Shown: piece by piece, positions 26,997 to 33,850 of the stretch
Position numbering within the stretch: the stretch's first letter is position 1
Layout: every line of letters begins with the position of its first letter
Assembly: GCA_013823855.1 (NCBI GenBank)
Contig: PNMW01000059.1
Coordinates: forward strand, 1 to 64,000
Length of the DNA stretch: 64,000 bases
Direction of reading: 5' to 3'
Source: Lysobacteraceae bacterium
GTDB lineage: Bacteria; Pseudomonadota; Gammaproteobacteria; Nevskiales; Nevskiaceae
Position numbers and translations under genes: made by a program
Notes under the pieces: generated by a model
The model's database searches: none
Told to the model about the DNA's origin: nothing
The model's input: the letters and a program-made list of their open reading frames with translations, nothing else

Positions 26997-27410
26997 GTGC
27001 CCAAGACCATCGTCGAGATTCCAGAGGACAACCCGCAATTCAAAGGCGACCACTGGACGTTCGAGGAGTACGGCTATTCCGCAGCCGTGCGCGCCGGCGG
27101 TCTGCTCTTTATCGCTGGCATCGTGGGCTTCCGGCCTGACGGCACCATTCCCGAGTCGGTAGCCGAGCAGTCTGAGCTGGCCCTGAAGCGCACAGCGGAA
27201 CTGCTGCGCCTTGAAGGCCTGACGATGGCCGACCTCGTCGAGGTCGTCAGCTACCACGTGGATCTCGCAAAGAATTTGCCCGACTTCATCGCGGCCAAGG
27301 AACGCTACTTTCAGAAGCCGTTTCCCACCTGGACCATCCTCGGCATTCAAGCACTCGCACTGCCCGCGCTGAAGATCGAGGTTCGCAGCATCGCGGCCCT
27401 GAAGGCGTAG
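26997..27410 (+). CDS. RidA (YjgF/UK114) family protein
   Basis: 137 residues from a GTG at 26997, with GGAG eight bases upstream. The family layout is clear: an AAVRAGGLLFIAGIVG strand, LRLEGLTMADLVEVVSYHVDL, and an FPTWTILGIQALALPALKIEVRSIAAL end. RidA proteins hydrolyse reactive enamine/imine intermediates. As the last gene of the PfpI/SDR operon it probably removes or matures an intermediate of that short pathway; the substrate cannot be inferred. Confidence 0.88.
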   Translation: MPKTIVEIPEDNPQFKGDHWTFEEYGYSAAVRAGGLLFIAGIVGFRPDGTIPESVAEQSELALKRTAELLRLEGLTMADLVEVVSYHVDLAKNLPDFIAAKERYFQKPFPTWTILGIQALALPALKIEVRSIAALKA

Positions 27411-27515
27411 CTCGTCCGATTCACGGGCGCTGATCCAATGTTGCTGTTGGCGTCACGGCAGCTCGCAGGGACGTGGCGAGCGTTGCTGTCGACTCCGATT
27501 GCGGATACTGGCGGC

Positions 27516-27577
27516 TGACCGCTTTTGGCACGCAACCGACCGATTAGCCGACGGGTGCTGTTAGCCCCAAGCGGTCG
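27516..27577. repeat. Intergenic palindromic repeat, copy 3
   Basis: The left arm TGACCGCTTTTGGCAC starts at 27516 and the right arm AAGCGGTCG ends at 27577. The arms pair over GACCGCTT/AAGCGGTC. It lies between the RidA gene and the MerR gene, the same sort of intergenic setting as copies 1 and 2. Confidence 0.6.
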
Positions 27578-27652
27578 TTTGACGAAGTTGCCCGGCCCAT
27601 TCGAAGGAGACATTCGAGAGCGCCCATTGCCAGTGAAACGATGGGTGGCGGC

Positions 27653-28093
27653 TCAGACGGCGGGCGAACGCTTGGGGCGAGTTGGCAGCGGGAATTCGGA
27701 CTGGCGCAGGGCGCCCGATGCTGCGTCTTTCAGGAGACGCTGAAACGTCGCGCACTCCGCGTGACTCGGTGCAGGACAGGCTGCGGCGTGGCGCAGTCCG
27801 CGGCTGACGGCGCGCAGCTGCTTGATGCGGGTGTCGATCTCGTGCGCCTTCTGCGAGAGCAGCGTGCGGTCGATCTCGAACTTCCCCTGCGGCGTGAGCA
27901 TGAGCTTGATCTCGTCGAGGGACAGACCTGCTGTTTGGCCTAGGGCGATGAGGCCGAGCTGCTGGATCACCGTCGGAGCGAAGATCCGCCGAGCGCCGCG
28001 GCGGTTGAGGGAGGTAATCAAGCCCTGGCGCTCGTAGTAGCGCAGGGCCGACGCAGCGATACCGGTTTGCCTCGCCACCTGCGAAATATCCAC
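27653..28093 (-). CDS. MerR-family transcriptional activator
   Basis: About 146 residues with an N-terminal MerR helix-turn-helix (DISQVARQTGIAASALRYYERQGLI...GARRIFAPTVIQQLGLIALGQTAGLSLDEI), a dimerisation helix (LLSQKAHEIDTRIKQLRAVSRGL) and a Cys pair (CPAPSHAEC) that could sense redox or metal. GTG codons at 28093 and 28099 are both possible; AAGGGG sits six bases before 28093. It is divergent from the DUF2938/flavodoxin operon, and an operator with the 19-bp spacer typical of MerR activation lies between them (28104-28134). Confidence 0.87.
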   Translation of the reverse strand: MDISQVARQTGIAASALRYYERQGLITSLNRRGARRIFAPTVIQQLGLIALGQTAGLSLDEIKLMLTPQGKFEIDRTLLSQKAHEIDTRIKQLRAVSRGLRHAAACPAPSHAECATFQRLLKDAASGALRQSEFPLPTRPKRSPAV

Positions 28094-28103
28094 CTGCACC
28101 CCC

Positions 28104-28134
28104 TTGCGTTGAAGTCGACTTCAACTTGTATCGT
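28104..28134 (+). promoter_or_regulatory. MerR-type promoter/operator
   Basis: TTGCGT (-35, 28104-28109) and TATCGT (-10, 28129-28134) are separated by 19 bases. Spanning the end of the -35 and the spacer is a perfect 18-bp palindrome, GTTGAAGTCGACTTCAAC (28108-28125). This is the geometry of soxS and mer promoters, where MerR-family activators untwist an overlong spacer. It points at the DUF2938 operon. Confidence 0.8.
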
Positions 28135-28176
28135 CGCTTCTCACTTCAACGCAAAGCAACTGCACGGGGGTTCGCC

Positions 28177-28668
28177 ATGTCCACGATCGCCATCATTCTC
28201 TCAGTCCTTGCCATCGGGAGCGGCGCGACGTTGGTGATGGACGCCTGGCTTGTAGTCCTGCGTCGGTTGGGCGTGCGCACCGCCAGCATCGGCTTGATCG
28301 GGCGATGGGTGGCGCACATGCCGCGTGGACGCTTCTTGCACGCTTCGATCGCCAAGGCCGCGCCCGTCGAGCGCGAGAACGCGTTGGGCTGGGCCGTGCA
28401 CTACGCCATCGGTGTCGTCTTCGCGGGCCTGTTGGTCGCGATGACCGGCACCGGGTGGATCCAGACGCCGACCTGGGTCCCGGCGCTGATGTTCGGGGTG
28501 GTCTCAGTGGCAGCGCCGTTATTGGTCATGCAGCCGACAATGGGCTCGGGGCTTCTCGCCTCGAAGACTCCGACACCCTGGGCCAATTGCTTGCGCAGCT
28601 TGGTGAACCACAGCGTCTTCGGTATGGGCCTCTACGCCTCGGCGCTCGCGGTGGCGCAGCTCGTGTAG
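28177..28668 (+). CDS. DUF2938 family membrane protein
   Basis: 163 residues with about four transmembrane helices (STIAIILSVLAIGSGATLVMDAWL; ALGWAVHYAIGVVFAGLLVAMTG; WVPALMFGVVSVAAPLLVMQP; NHSVFGMGLYASALAVAQL). The sequence, including RRLGVRTASIGLIGRWVAHMPRGRF, matches DUF2938, whose function is unknown. The start ATG 28177 follows a G-run near 28166-28170. It is first gene under the MerR promoter and is followed by a flavodoxin-fold oxidoreductase, suggesting a small stress-response unit. Confidence 0.85.
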   Translation: MSTIAIILSVLAIGSGATLVMDAWLVVLRRLGVRTASIGLIGRWVAHMPRGRFLHASIAKAAPVERENALGWAVHYAIGVVFAGLLVAMTGTGWIQTPTWVPALMFGVVSVAAPLLVMQPTMGSGLLASKTPTPWANCLRSLVNHSVFGMGLYASALAVAQLV

Positions 28669-28711
28669 CAGCGAACCTTCTTCCTATTCACATTCAACAT
28701 CGGAGCATTCC

Positions 28712-29302
28712 ATGAACAAGATCGCAGTTGTGTATCACAGTGCCCACGGGCACACGGCGTTTATTGCCGGCGAGATCGCAGAGGGCGTTGCGGCGCAGGG
28801 CGACGCAACGGTCGCGGTACTCAAGGCGGAGGCGTTGATCGCGCGCCCCGACGAGCTGGTCGCCTATGACGGACTGATCCTTGGGTCGCCTACCTATCTC
28901 GGCGGCGTCTCCGGTGTGTTCAAGACGATGATGGATGCCACTGGCGGCCTTTGGAAGCGCCAGGAGTTGGCAGGCAAGCTCGCCGCGGGCTTCACCGTGT
29001 CGTCATTGCCGGCCGGCGACAAGCAGTCGACCTTGCAGTCGATGTTCACGTTCTGCATGCAGCACGGGATGATCTGGGTCGGGAATGCGGTGCTGCCGGA
29101 GCAACATTCCGGCGTGGCCTACGACGAGGCGTCAAACCGGCTCGGATCATGGACCGGGCTGATGGCGCAGGCGCGGCATGGGGCGCCGTCCGATGCGTTC
29201 CCGCCGGGCGATTCCAAGGGGGCCCGACTGTTCGGCGCGAACTTCTCACGCACGCTTGCACGCGTCGGCAGGGCGCAGATCGTCGAGCGGGTGGCCGCAT
29301 GA
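28712..29302 (+). CDS. Flavodoxin-fold NAD(P)H oxidoreductase (WrbA-like)
   Basis: 196 residues. The FMN phosphate loop lies at about residues 8-16 (YHSAHGHTAFIA), followed by LILGSPTYLGGVSGVFKTMMDATGG, typical of NAD(P)H:quinone reductases and WrbA relatives. It would perform two-electron reduction of quinones and avoid radical formation. The gene belongs to the MerR-controlled operon and overlaps the next gene as ATGA. Confidence 0.87.
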   Translation: MNKIAVVYHSAHGHTAFIAGEIAEGVAAQGDATVAVLKAEALIARPDELVAYDGLILGSPTYLGGVSGVFKTMMDATGGLWKRQELAGKLAAGFTVSSLPAGDKQSTLQSMFTFCMQHGMIWVGNAVLPEQHSGVAYDEASNRLGSWTGLMAQARHGAPSDAFPPGDSKGARLFGANFSRTLARVGRAQIVERVAA

Positions 29303-29529
29303 TCGCGCCTCGATATGCGCCGGTGCTGCTCAGCGCGATCCTGTCCGGGACGATGTCGCTCATCGTGTCGGCGATTTCGACCCTGCGTGTTCTGGGGCTT
29401 GATTCGGATTTTGTGCCGGCGTGGCTTGCGTCGTGGGGCATCGCTTGGGCGATCTCGTTTCCGACCGTGGCGGTGATCGCCCCCGTCACTCGTTGGATCG
29501 TTCAGGCAATGACCGCACGGACGCCATGA
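29299..29529 (+). CDS. DUF2798 family small membrane protein
   Basis: 76 residues with two transmembrane helices (YAPVLLSAILSGTMSLIVSAIST and WLASWGIAWAISFPTVAVIAPVTRWIV), matching DUF2798. Start ATG overlaps the flavodoxin-fold stop. It is the last gene before the AT-rich end of the island. Function unknown. Confidence 0.82.
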   Translation: MIAPRYAPVLLSAILSGTMSLIVSAISTLRVLGLDSDFVPAWLASWGIAWAISFPTVAVIAPVTRWIVQAMTARTP

Positions 29530-29903
29530 GGATCGGCGCCACCGAACTATTCACCGCCGCCACTATCCGCTCCCGAGTGAAGGTCTGATCGAAATAAATT
29601 CGCGTCCTTAAGCCTGGGCGCGTATCGGTCCCGCGTCCATGACTTATTTTTCTCAGACGTCAGAGCGTTGGCCCAACTGCAATTTTGGGCTATGGGAAGA
29701 CGGAGGCAGACATTCGCGATCGGCGGGAATTGGCACAAATGTGACGTAGATCACAGTCCGCTGCCAGCTGTTTGCAGACATTCGTCGCAAGCACCTTCTT
29801 CTAGACAGAGTTACGAATCGCAGATCAACGGCTACAAATTTTTACGAGATTTACCAAAACTTACTGGTTTTACCAAATACATCAGGCTGTCACCAGCCAC
29901 TAT
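29530..29903. other. AT-rich gap before the island end
   Basis: No gene is recognised. It contains TTACGAGATTTACC (29842-29855) and TTACTGGTTTTACC (29861-29874), minus-strand copies of the RGTAAAAYYCGTAA motif found at 10991-11091. The sequence is much more AT-rich than the glmS side. Confidence 0.6.
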
Positions 29904-29972
29904 ATTGTTCATGACTTTATTAGCTTGTTCACGACTTTATTAACTTGTTCACGACTTTAATTGTCGAGAACA
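29904..29972 (-). mobile_element. Putative right end of a Tn7-like element at the glmS attachment site
   Basis: Three tandem 20-bp repeats run 29904-29923, 29924-29943 and 29944-29963; the middle copy is CTTGTTCACGACTTTATTAA. Read from glmS on the minus strand, 23 bases after the stop codon come the bases TGT (29972-29970), then CTCGACAATT and the repeats. Tn7-like elements end in TGT, carry multiple roughly 20-bp TnsB sites at each end, and insert about 25 bp past glmS. Candidate target bases TCAAT (29973-29977) adjoin the end. No tnsABCD genes are in the window, so this is an end without its machinery here. Placement and form are seen; identity is inferred. Confidence 0.65.
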
Positions 29973-29995
29973 TCAATAAAAACAAATATTTGAAT

Positions 29996-31831
29996 CTATT
30001 CAACGGTCACGCTCTTGGCCAGGTTCCGGGGCTGGTCGACGTCGGTGCCGCGCAGCAGGGCGACGTGGTAGGCCAGCATCTGCAATGGCAGCGTGTAGAC
30101 GATCGGCGCCTGCAGCGGCGTGATGTGCTCGGGCATGGTAATCACTTCCACGCCGTCGCTGGCGGTGAAGCCGGACTCCGGGTCGGCGAACACGTAGAGC
30201 TTGCCGCCGCGGGCGCGGACTTCCTCGAGATTGGATTTCAGCTTTTCCAGCAGTGCGTTGTTCGGCGCCACGGCGATCACCGGCATGTCCTCGTCGATCA
30301 GTGCCAGCGGGCCGTGCTTGAGTTCGCCGGCCGGGTAGGCCTCGGCGTGGATGTAGGAGATTTCCTTCAGCTTCAGTGCGCCTTCGAGCGCCACCGGCCA
30401 GGTCGGGCCGCGGCCCAGGAACAGCGCGTGGCGCTTGTCGGCGAAGTGCCGCGCCAGCGCCTGGATCTGCACTTCCAGCTTCAGCGTGCGCTCGATCATT
30501 TCCGGCACGTGGGCCATCTGCCGCACGTACTGCGCTTCCACGGAAGCGCTCATGCCGTTGTGCCGGGCCAGCGCCACGCCGAGGATGCCGAGTGCGACCA
30601 GCTGGGTGGTGAAGGCCTTGGTCGAAGCGACGCCGATTTCCGGACCGGCGCGGGTCATCAGCACCAGATTGGCTTCGCGGACCAGCGACGATTCGGGCAC
30701 GTTGCAGATTGCCGCCGTTGCCAGATAGCCGAGCTTCTTCGCCTCGCGCAGCGCCGCCAGCGTGTCGGCGGTTTCGCCGGACTGGGAAATGGCCAGGAAC
30801 AGCGTGTCCTTCGGCACCACCGGATTGCGGTAGCGGTACTCGCTGGCGACCTCGACGGTGCACGGCAGCTTGGCGCCCTGCTCGATGTAGTAGCGGGCGA
30901 TCAGGCCGGCGTGATAGCTGGTGCCGCAGGCGACGATGTGGACATTGCGGATCTTCGGCAGCAGGGCTTCGGCCAGCGGGCCGAGTGCGCCGGTCAATAC
31001 CCGCTTGCCGGTGATCCGCTCGGCCAGGGTGTCGGCGATGGCGCGCGGCTGCTCGTGGATTTCCTTCTGCATGAAGTGCGCGTAGTCGCCGCGCTCGACG
31101 GCGTCTGCGGACAGGCTCGATTCGCGCACCGGGCGCTCGACGCGCGTGCCCTGGCGATCGACGATCAGCACGCTGTCCTCGCGGATTTCGGCGACATCGC
31201 CTTCCTCGAGGAAGCAGAAGCGGCGAGTTACCGGCAGCAGGGCCTGGACGTCGGAGGCGATGTAGTGCTCGCCGACGCCATAGCCGACCACCACCGGGCA
31301 GCCGGCGCGGGCCGCGACGATGCAGTCCGGGTCGAGCGGCGACACCAGGACGATCGCGTAGGCGCCGTGCAGCCGTGTGATCGCTGATTGCACGGCGGCG
31401 CGCAGCGAGCCGCAGGATTTCAACTCGTCGGCGACCAGGTGGGCGACCACTTCGGTGTCGGTTTCGCTGCTGAACGGGTAGCCCTTGCCGCGCAGTTCCT
31501 CGCGCAGTTCGTCGTGGTTCTCGATGATGCCGTTGTGCACCAGGCCGACGAGGTTGCTGCTGAAGTGCGGGTGGGCGTTGCGTTCGCTGGGCACGCCGTG
31601 AGTGGCCCAGCGGGTGTGCGAGATGCCGCGATGGCCGGTGATCGGATTGGCCGCGATGTCGTTGGCCAGTTGCTGCACCTTGCCCTGGGCGCGCCGTCGC
31701 TCCAGCTCGCCGTGGCAGGTCAGCAGCGCCACGCCGGCGGAGTCGTAGCCGCGATATTCGAGCCGGCGCAGACCTTCGACCAGGATCGGCGTGACATCAC
31801 GGGGGGCGACGGCGCCGACGATTCCGCACAT
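29996..31831 (-). CDS. glmS: Glutamine-fructose-6-phosphate aminotransferase (isomerizing)
   Basis: 611 residues, normal length. The N terminus MCGIVGAVA supplies the catalytic Cys of the glutaminase domain (to about 240). Two SIS sugar-isomerase domains follow, with ACGTSYHAG and SQSGETADTLAAL in the first and LGRGPTWPVALEGALKLKEISYIHAEAY in the second. The end (AYHVALLRGTDVDQPRNLAKSVTVE) is the highly conserved part recognised by TnsD in Tn7 transposition. It makes glucosamine-6-phosphate for peptidoglycan and LPS. It is the first core gene beside the accessory island, whose edge lies 23 bases from the stop codon; no native terminator is visible in that gap. Confidence 0.97.
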   Translation of the reverse strand: MCGIVGAVAPRDVTPILVEGLRRLEYRGYDSAGVALLTCHGELERRRAQGKVQQLANDIAANPITGHRGISHTRWATHGVPSERNAHPHFSSNLVGLVHNGIIENHDELREELRGKGYPFSSETDTEVVAHLVADELKSCGSLRAAVQSAITRLHGAYAIVLVSPLDPDCIVAARAGCPVVVGYGVGEHYIASDVQALLPVTRRFCFLEEGDVAEIREDSVLIVDRQGTRVERPVRESSLSADAVERGDYAHFMQKEIHEQPRAIADTLAERITGKRVLTGALGPLAEALLPKIRNVHIVACGTSYHAGLIARYYIEQGAKLPCTVEVASEYRYRNPVVPKDTLFLAISQSGETADTLAALREAKKLGYLATAAICNVPESSLVREANLVLMTRAGPEIGVASTKAFTTQLVALGILGVALARHNGMSASVEAQYVRQMAHVPEMIERTLKLEVQIQALARHFADKRHALFLGRGPTWPVALEGALKLKEISYIHAEAYPAGELKHGPLALIDEDMPVIAVAPNNALLEKLKSNLEEVRARGGKLYVFADPESGFTASDGVEVITMPEHITPLQAPIVYTLPLQMLAYHVALLRGTDVDQPRNLAKSVTVE

Positions 31832-31921
31832 GGCATGGAGAAGGATTGGGAGGCCGCGTTATTGTATCGGCAACGGTCTGCATGCCTGCGGACACCCTCG
31901 GTTCGGTTCCCGGAGTCGCCC

Positions 31922-32263
31922 TTGAGTCTGCTGCTGGCTGCGCTGTCGCTGCTGATCGTCCTGCTGGCTGCCGGTCTCGGCTGGGCCCTGCTGCGGCTGC
32001 AGCGGCGCGTCGACGCGCTGCACGGCCAGCTGGTTGGTGACGCGATCGGCGTCGCCGCGCCGGGGCGCAGCGGGCCGGTGATCGAGATCCGCATCCTCAA
32101 TCCCTTCGATCTCGCGGTGAAGGAAACCCCGCTGGCCGGCCCGGCCGCCCGGGTCGCGCCGCGGATGATCGAGCGGATCGTCTATTCCCGGGCGGCCCAG
32201 CAGATTGCCGAGCAGCTGAAGGCGCAGGGCGTCGAAGCACAGGTGACCACCCATGGGGCTTGA
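31922..32263 (+). CDS. Small single-pass membrane protein, unknown
   Basis: About 113 residues from a TTG at 31922, with GGAG eight bases upstream. The N terminus is a hydrophobic anchor (LLLAALSLLIVLLAAGLGWALLRL), followed by a short coil and a conserved-looking cytoplasmic or periplasmic domain (EIRILNPFDLAVKETPLAGPAARVAPRMIERIVYSRAAQQIAEQLKAQG). No family is recognised. It overlaps the next gene by 11 bases, so the two probably work together, and it is divergent from glmS. Confidence 0.6.
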   Translation: MSLLLAALSLLIVLLAAGLGWALLRLQRRVDALHGQLVGDAIGVAAPGRSGPVIEIRILNPFDLAVKETPLAGPAARVAPRMIERIVYSRAAQQIAEQLKAQGVEAQVTTHGA

Positions 32264-32750
32264 ACTCGTTCTCGGCGCGGCGCTGCTGGTGACCATCGGC
32301 CTGTTGCTGCTGGTCGGACTGCGGGTGCTGAAGCTGAAGGCCGAACTGCAGCAACTCGATGCCGACCTGCAGCGCGCGCTCGCCGACGGCCGTCATCAGG
32401 CCGAGCGCCTGGCCGGGCTGGAAAAGCTGCGCGAGGCGCAGGCCACGGCGGAAGAGGCGATCGCCGCCGGCGGCTCGGTGGTGCGCGACGTGCACCGGAA
32501 CATCGCCAGCATCCCGTTCGACGTGCTGGAGTCGATCCCGGCGACCCGCGAGCGCGCGAAGGCGGTCCGCGATGTCCATGACTCGATCACGGATGGTGTC
32601 TACGGCGCCCTGGCCGGGCTGAACCGCGCCGTCGGCCGGGAACTGCGCAAGACCCTGAAGCAGGGGAGCGATGACGCCGCAACGCGGATCGGGCCGCCCG
32701 ATCCCCGGCCAACGGACTCCCCACCCGATCGGGAACCGCCGAAGCGCTGA
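32253..32750 (+). CDS. Membrane-anchored coiled-coil protein, unknown
   Basis: 165 residues: an N-terminal transmembrane helix (LELVLGAALLVTIGLLLLVGLRVL), a helical coil (KAELQQLDADLQRALADGRHQAERLAGLEKLREAQATAEEA), a region with VVRDVHRNIASIPFDVLESIPATRERAKAVRDVHD, and a Pro-rich tail. It overlaps the preceding small membrane protein gene. I do not recognise a family. Confidence 0.65.
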   Translation: MGLELVLGAALLVTIGLLLLVGLRVLKLKAELQQLDADLQRALADGRHQAERLAGLEKLREAQATAEEAIAAGGSVVRDVHRNIASIPFDVLESIPATRERAKAVRDVHDSITDGVYGALAGLNRAVGRELRKTLKQGSDDAATRIGPPDPRPTDSPPDREPPKR

Positions 32751-32759
32751 GCGGCAGGC

Positions 32760-32794
32760 AAAAAAAACGCGAGAGCGGCCGAAGCCGTCTCGCG
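32760..32794 (-). terminator. Rho-independent terminator for the minus-strand gene at 32879-33193
   Basis: A stem built from CGCGAGA and TCTCGCG with an inner CGGC/GCCG (32768-32794) is followed, on the minus strand, by eight Ts (32767-32760). Confidence 0.8.
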
Positions 32795-32878
32795 CAGTGC
32801 TTGCAGGATGCGGGCCGTTGCGTTCGACGGGGACGAACGTCAGCCGGAGGAGAATCCCGTCCTGCGACAGCGAAAAGC

Positions 32879-33193
32879 TCAGAGCCCTGCGTGGTCGTGT
32901 GCAGCCGGCGGCACCTGGGCGCCACCGGGCAGCGTCGGTACCGCGCGCAGCCGGGCACTGATGTTGTCGATTTGCATCAGGCTCAGGGCCTGATGCAGTG
33001 AAATCCGTTCCAGCATGTCGCCGTCGATCAGCACCACGACGACCCAGACGCCGCTGCCGTCGTCGCGGCGCAGTTGGCGCAGCGAACCTTCGGCAGGCAG
33101 GGCGTATTCCTGCAGCGTGCGGTTCAGCGTGTCGAGGCGGTTGGCGCCGAGCATCACGCGATAGATGTCGTCGGCGACGAAGCTGCGAAGCAT
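32879..33193 (-). CDS. Small protein of unknown function
   Basis: 104 residues from the ATG at 33193, which has GGGAG eight bases upstream. The sequence (MLRSFVADDIYRVMLGANRLDTLNRTLQEYALP...GSGVWVVVVLIDGDMLERISLHQALSLMQIDNISARLRAVP) looks like a compact alpha/beta domain. No family is recognised. An in-frame extension to 33322 has no ribosome site and poor composition. A good terminator follows the gene. Confidence 0.6.
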   Translation of the reverse strand: MLRSFVADDIYRVMLGANRLDTLNRTLQEYALPAEGSLRQLRRDDGSGVWVVVVLIDGDMLERISLHQALSLMQIDNISARLRAVPTLPGGAQVPPAAHDHAGL

Positions 33194-33429
33194 GGCGATG
33201 ACTCCCGTTTCGTGGTGGGACGCCAGCTGGGCAACAGCGGGCGCATCTGCGGAACGGATGTTGCGGGAGCGGCGCGGGATCGTCGTTGATCCAGGTCGCA
33301 AAACGTCGGCAACTGTCGGCATCGCTGTGAATCAGCGCACAAAGCGGGGTGCGGGCCGCGTCGCCGATCCGGTTCGCGGGGCGTCATCGCCTTCCGCTAC
33401 AGTGCTGGCTCCTTCACATGGAGCGGCGC

Positions 33430-33681
33430 ATGAGCCTCATCGGAACGCTGTTCATCGGCCTGATCGTCGGCTGGCTGGCGCGCTGGCTGAAGCCGGGCTC
33501 GGACAAGATGGGCCTGATCCTGACCACCGTGCTCGGGGTCGCCGGCTCGTTCTTTGCAACCTACGCCGGGACCTTCCTTGGCCTGTACCAGCCGGGCGAG
33601 CCGGCCGGTTTCATCGGTGCGCTGATCGGCGCGATCGTGCTGCTGTACATCGTCGGCGCGATCAAGGCGCGGCAGGACTGA
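33430..33681 (+). CDS. GlsB/YeaQ/YmgE family stress-response membrane protein
   Basis: 83 residues with three transmembrane helices and the family pattern LIGTLFIGLIVGWLARWLKPG, KMGLILTTVLGVAGSFFATYAG and GFIGALIGAIVLLYIVG. Members are transglycosylase-associated-type small inner-membrane proteins induced by stress; their biochemical role is unknown. Start ATG at 33430. Confidence 0.9.
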   Translation: MSLIGTLFIGLIVGWLARWLKPGSDKMGLILTTVLGVAGSFFATYAGTFLGLYQPGEPAGFIGALIGAIVLLYIVGAIKARQD

Positions 33682-33850
33682 AGCGCGCGGACGTGGCGGT
33701 GCGGCGGCGCGCGCCGCCGCAGCCTGCAAGCTGACGCGCCACGTCTTCGCCGATGGCGTGACCATGCCGGCCGGTCGCCGCGCGCGTGCCGTGCCGCCGT
33801 GATCATCGCTGCGCGATCGGCGCGCTGATCGGACCTGCCACGGGGCATGC

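Noticed and set aside
25632-27350. A 572-codon minus-strand open frame opposite the PfpI/SDR/RidA operon
   Set aside because: It overlaps three convincing plus-strand genes, has no protein-like motif and consists of mirror-image codons of those genes.
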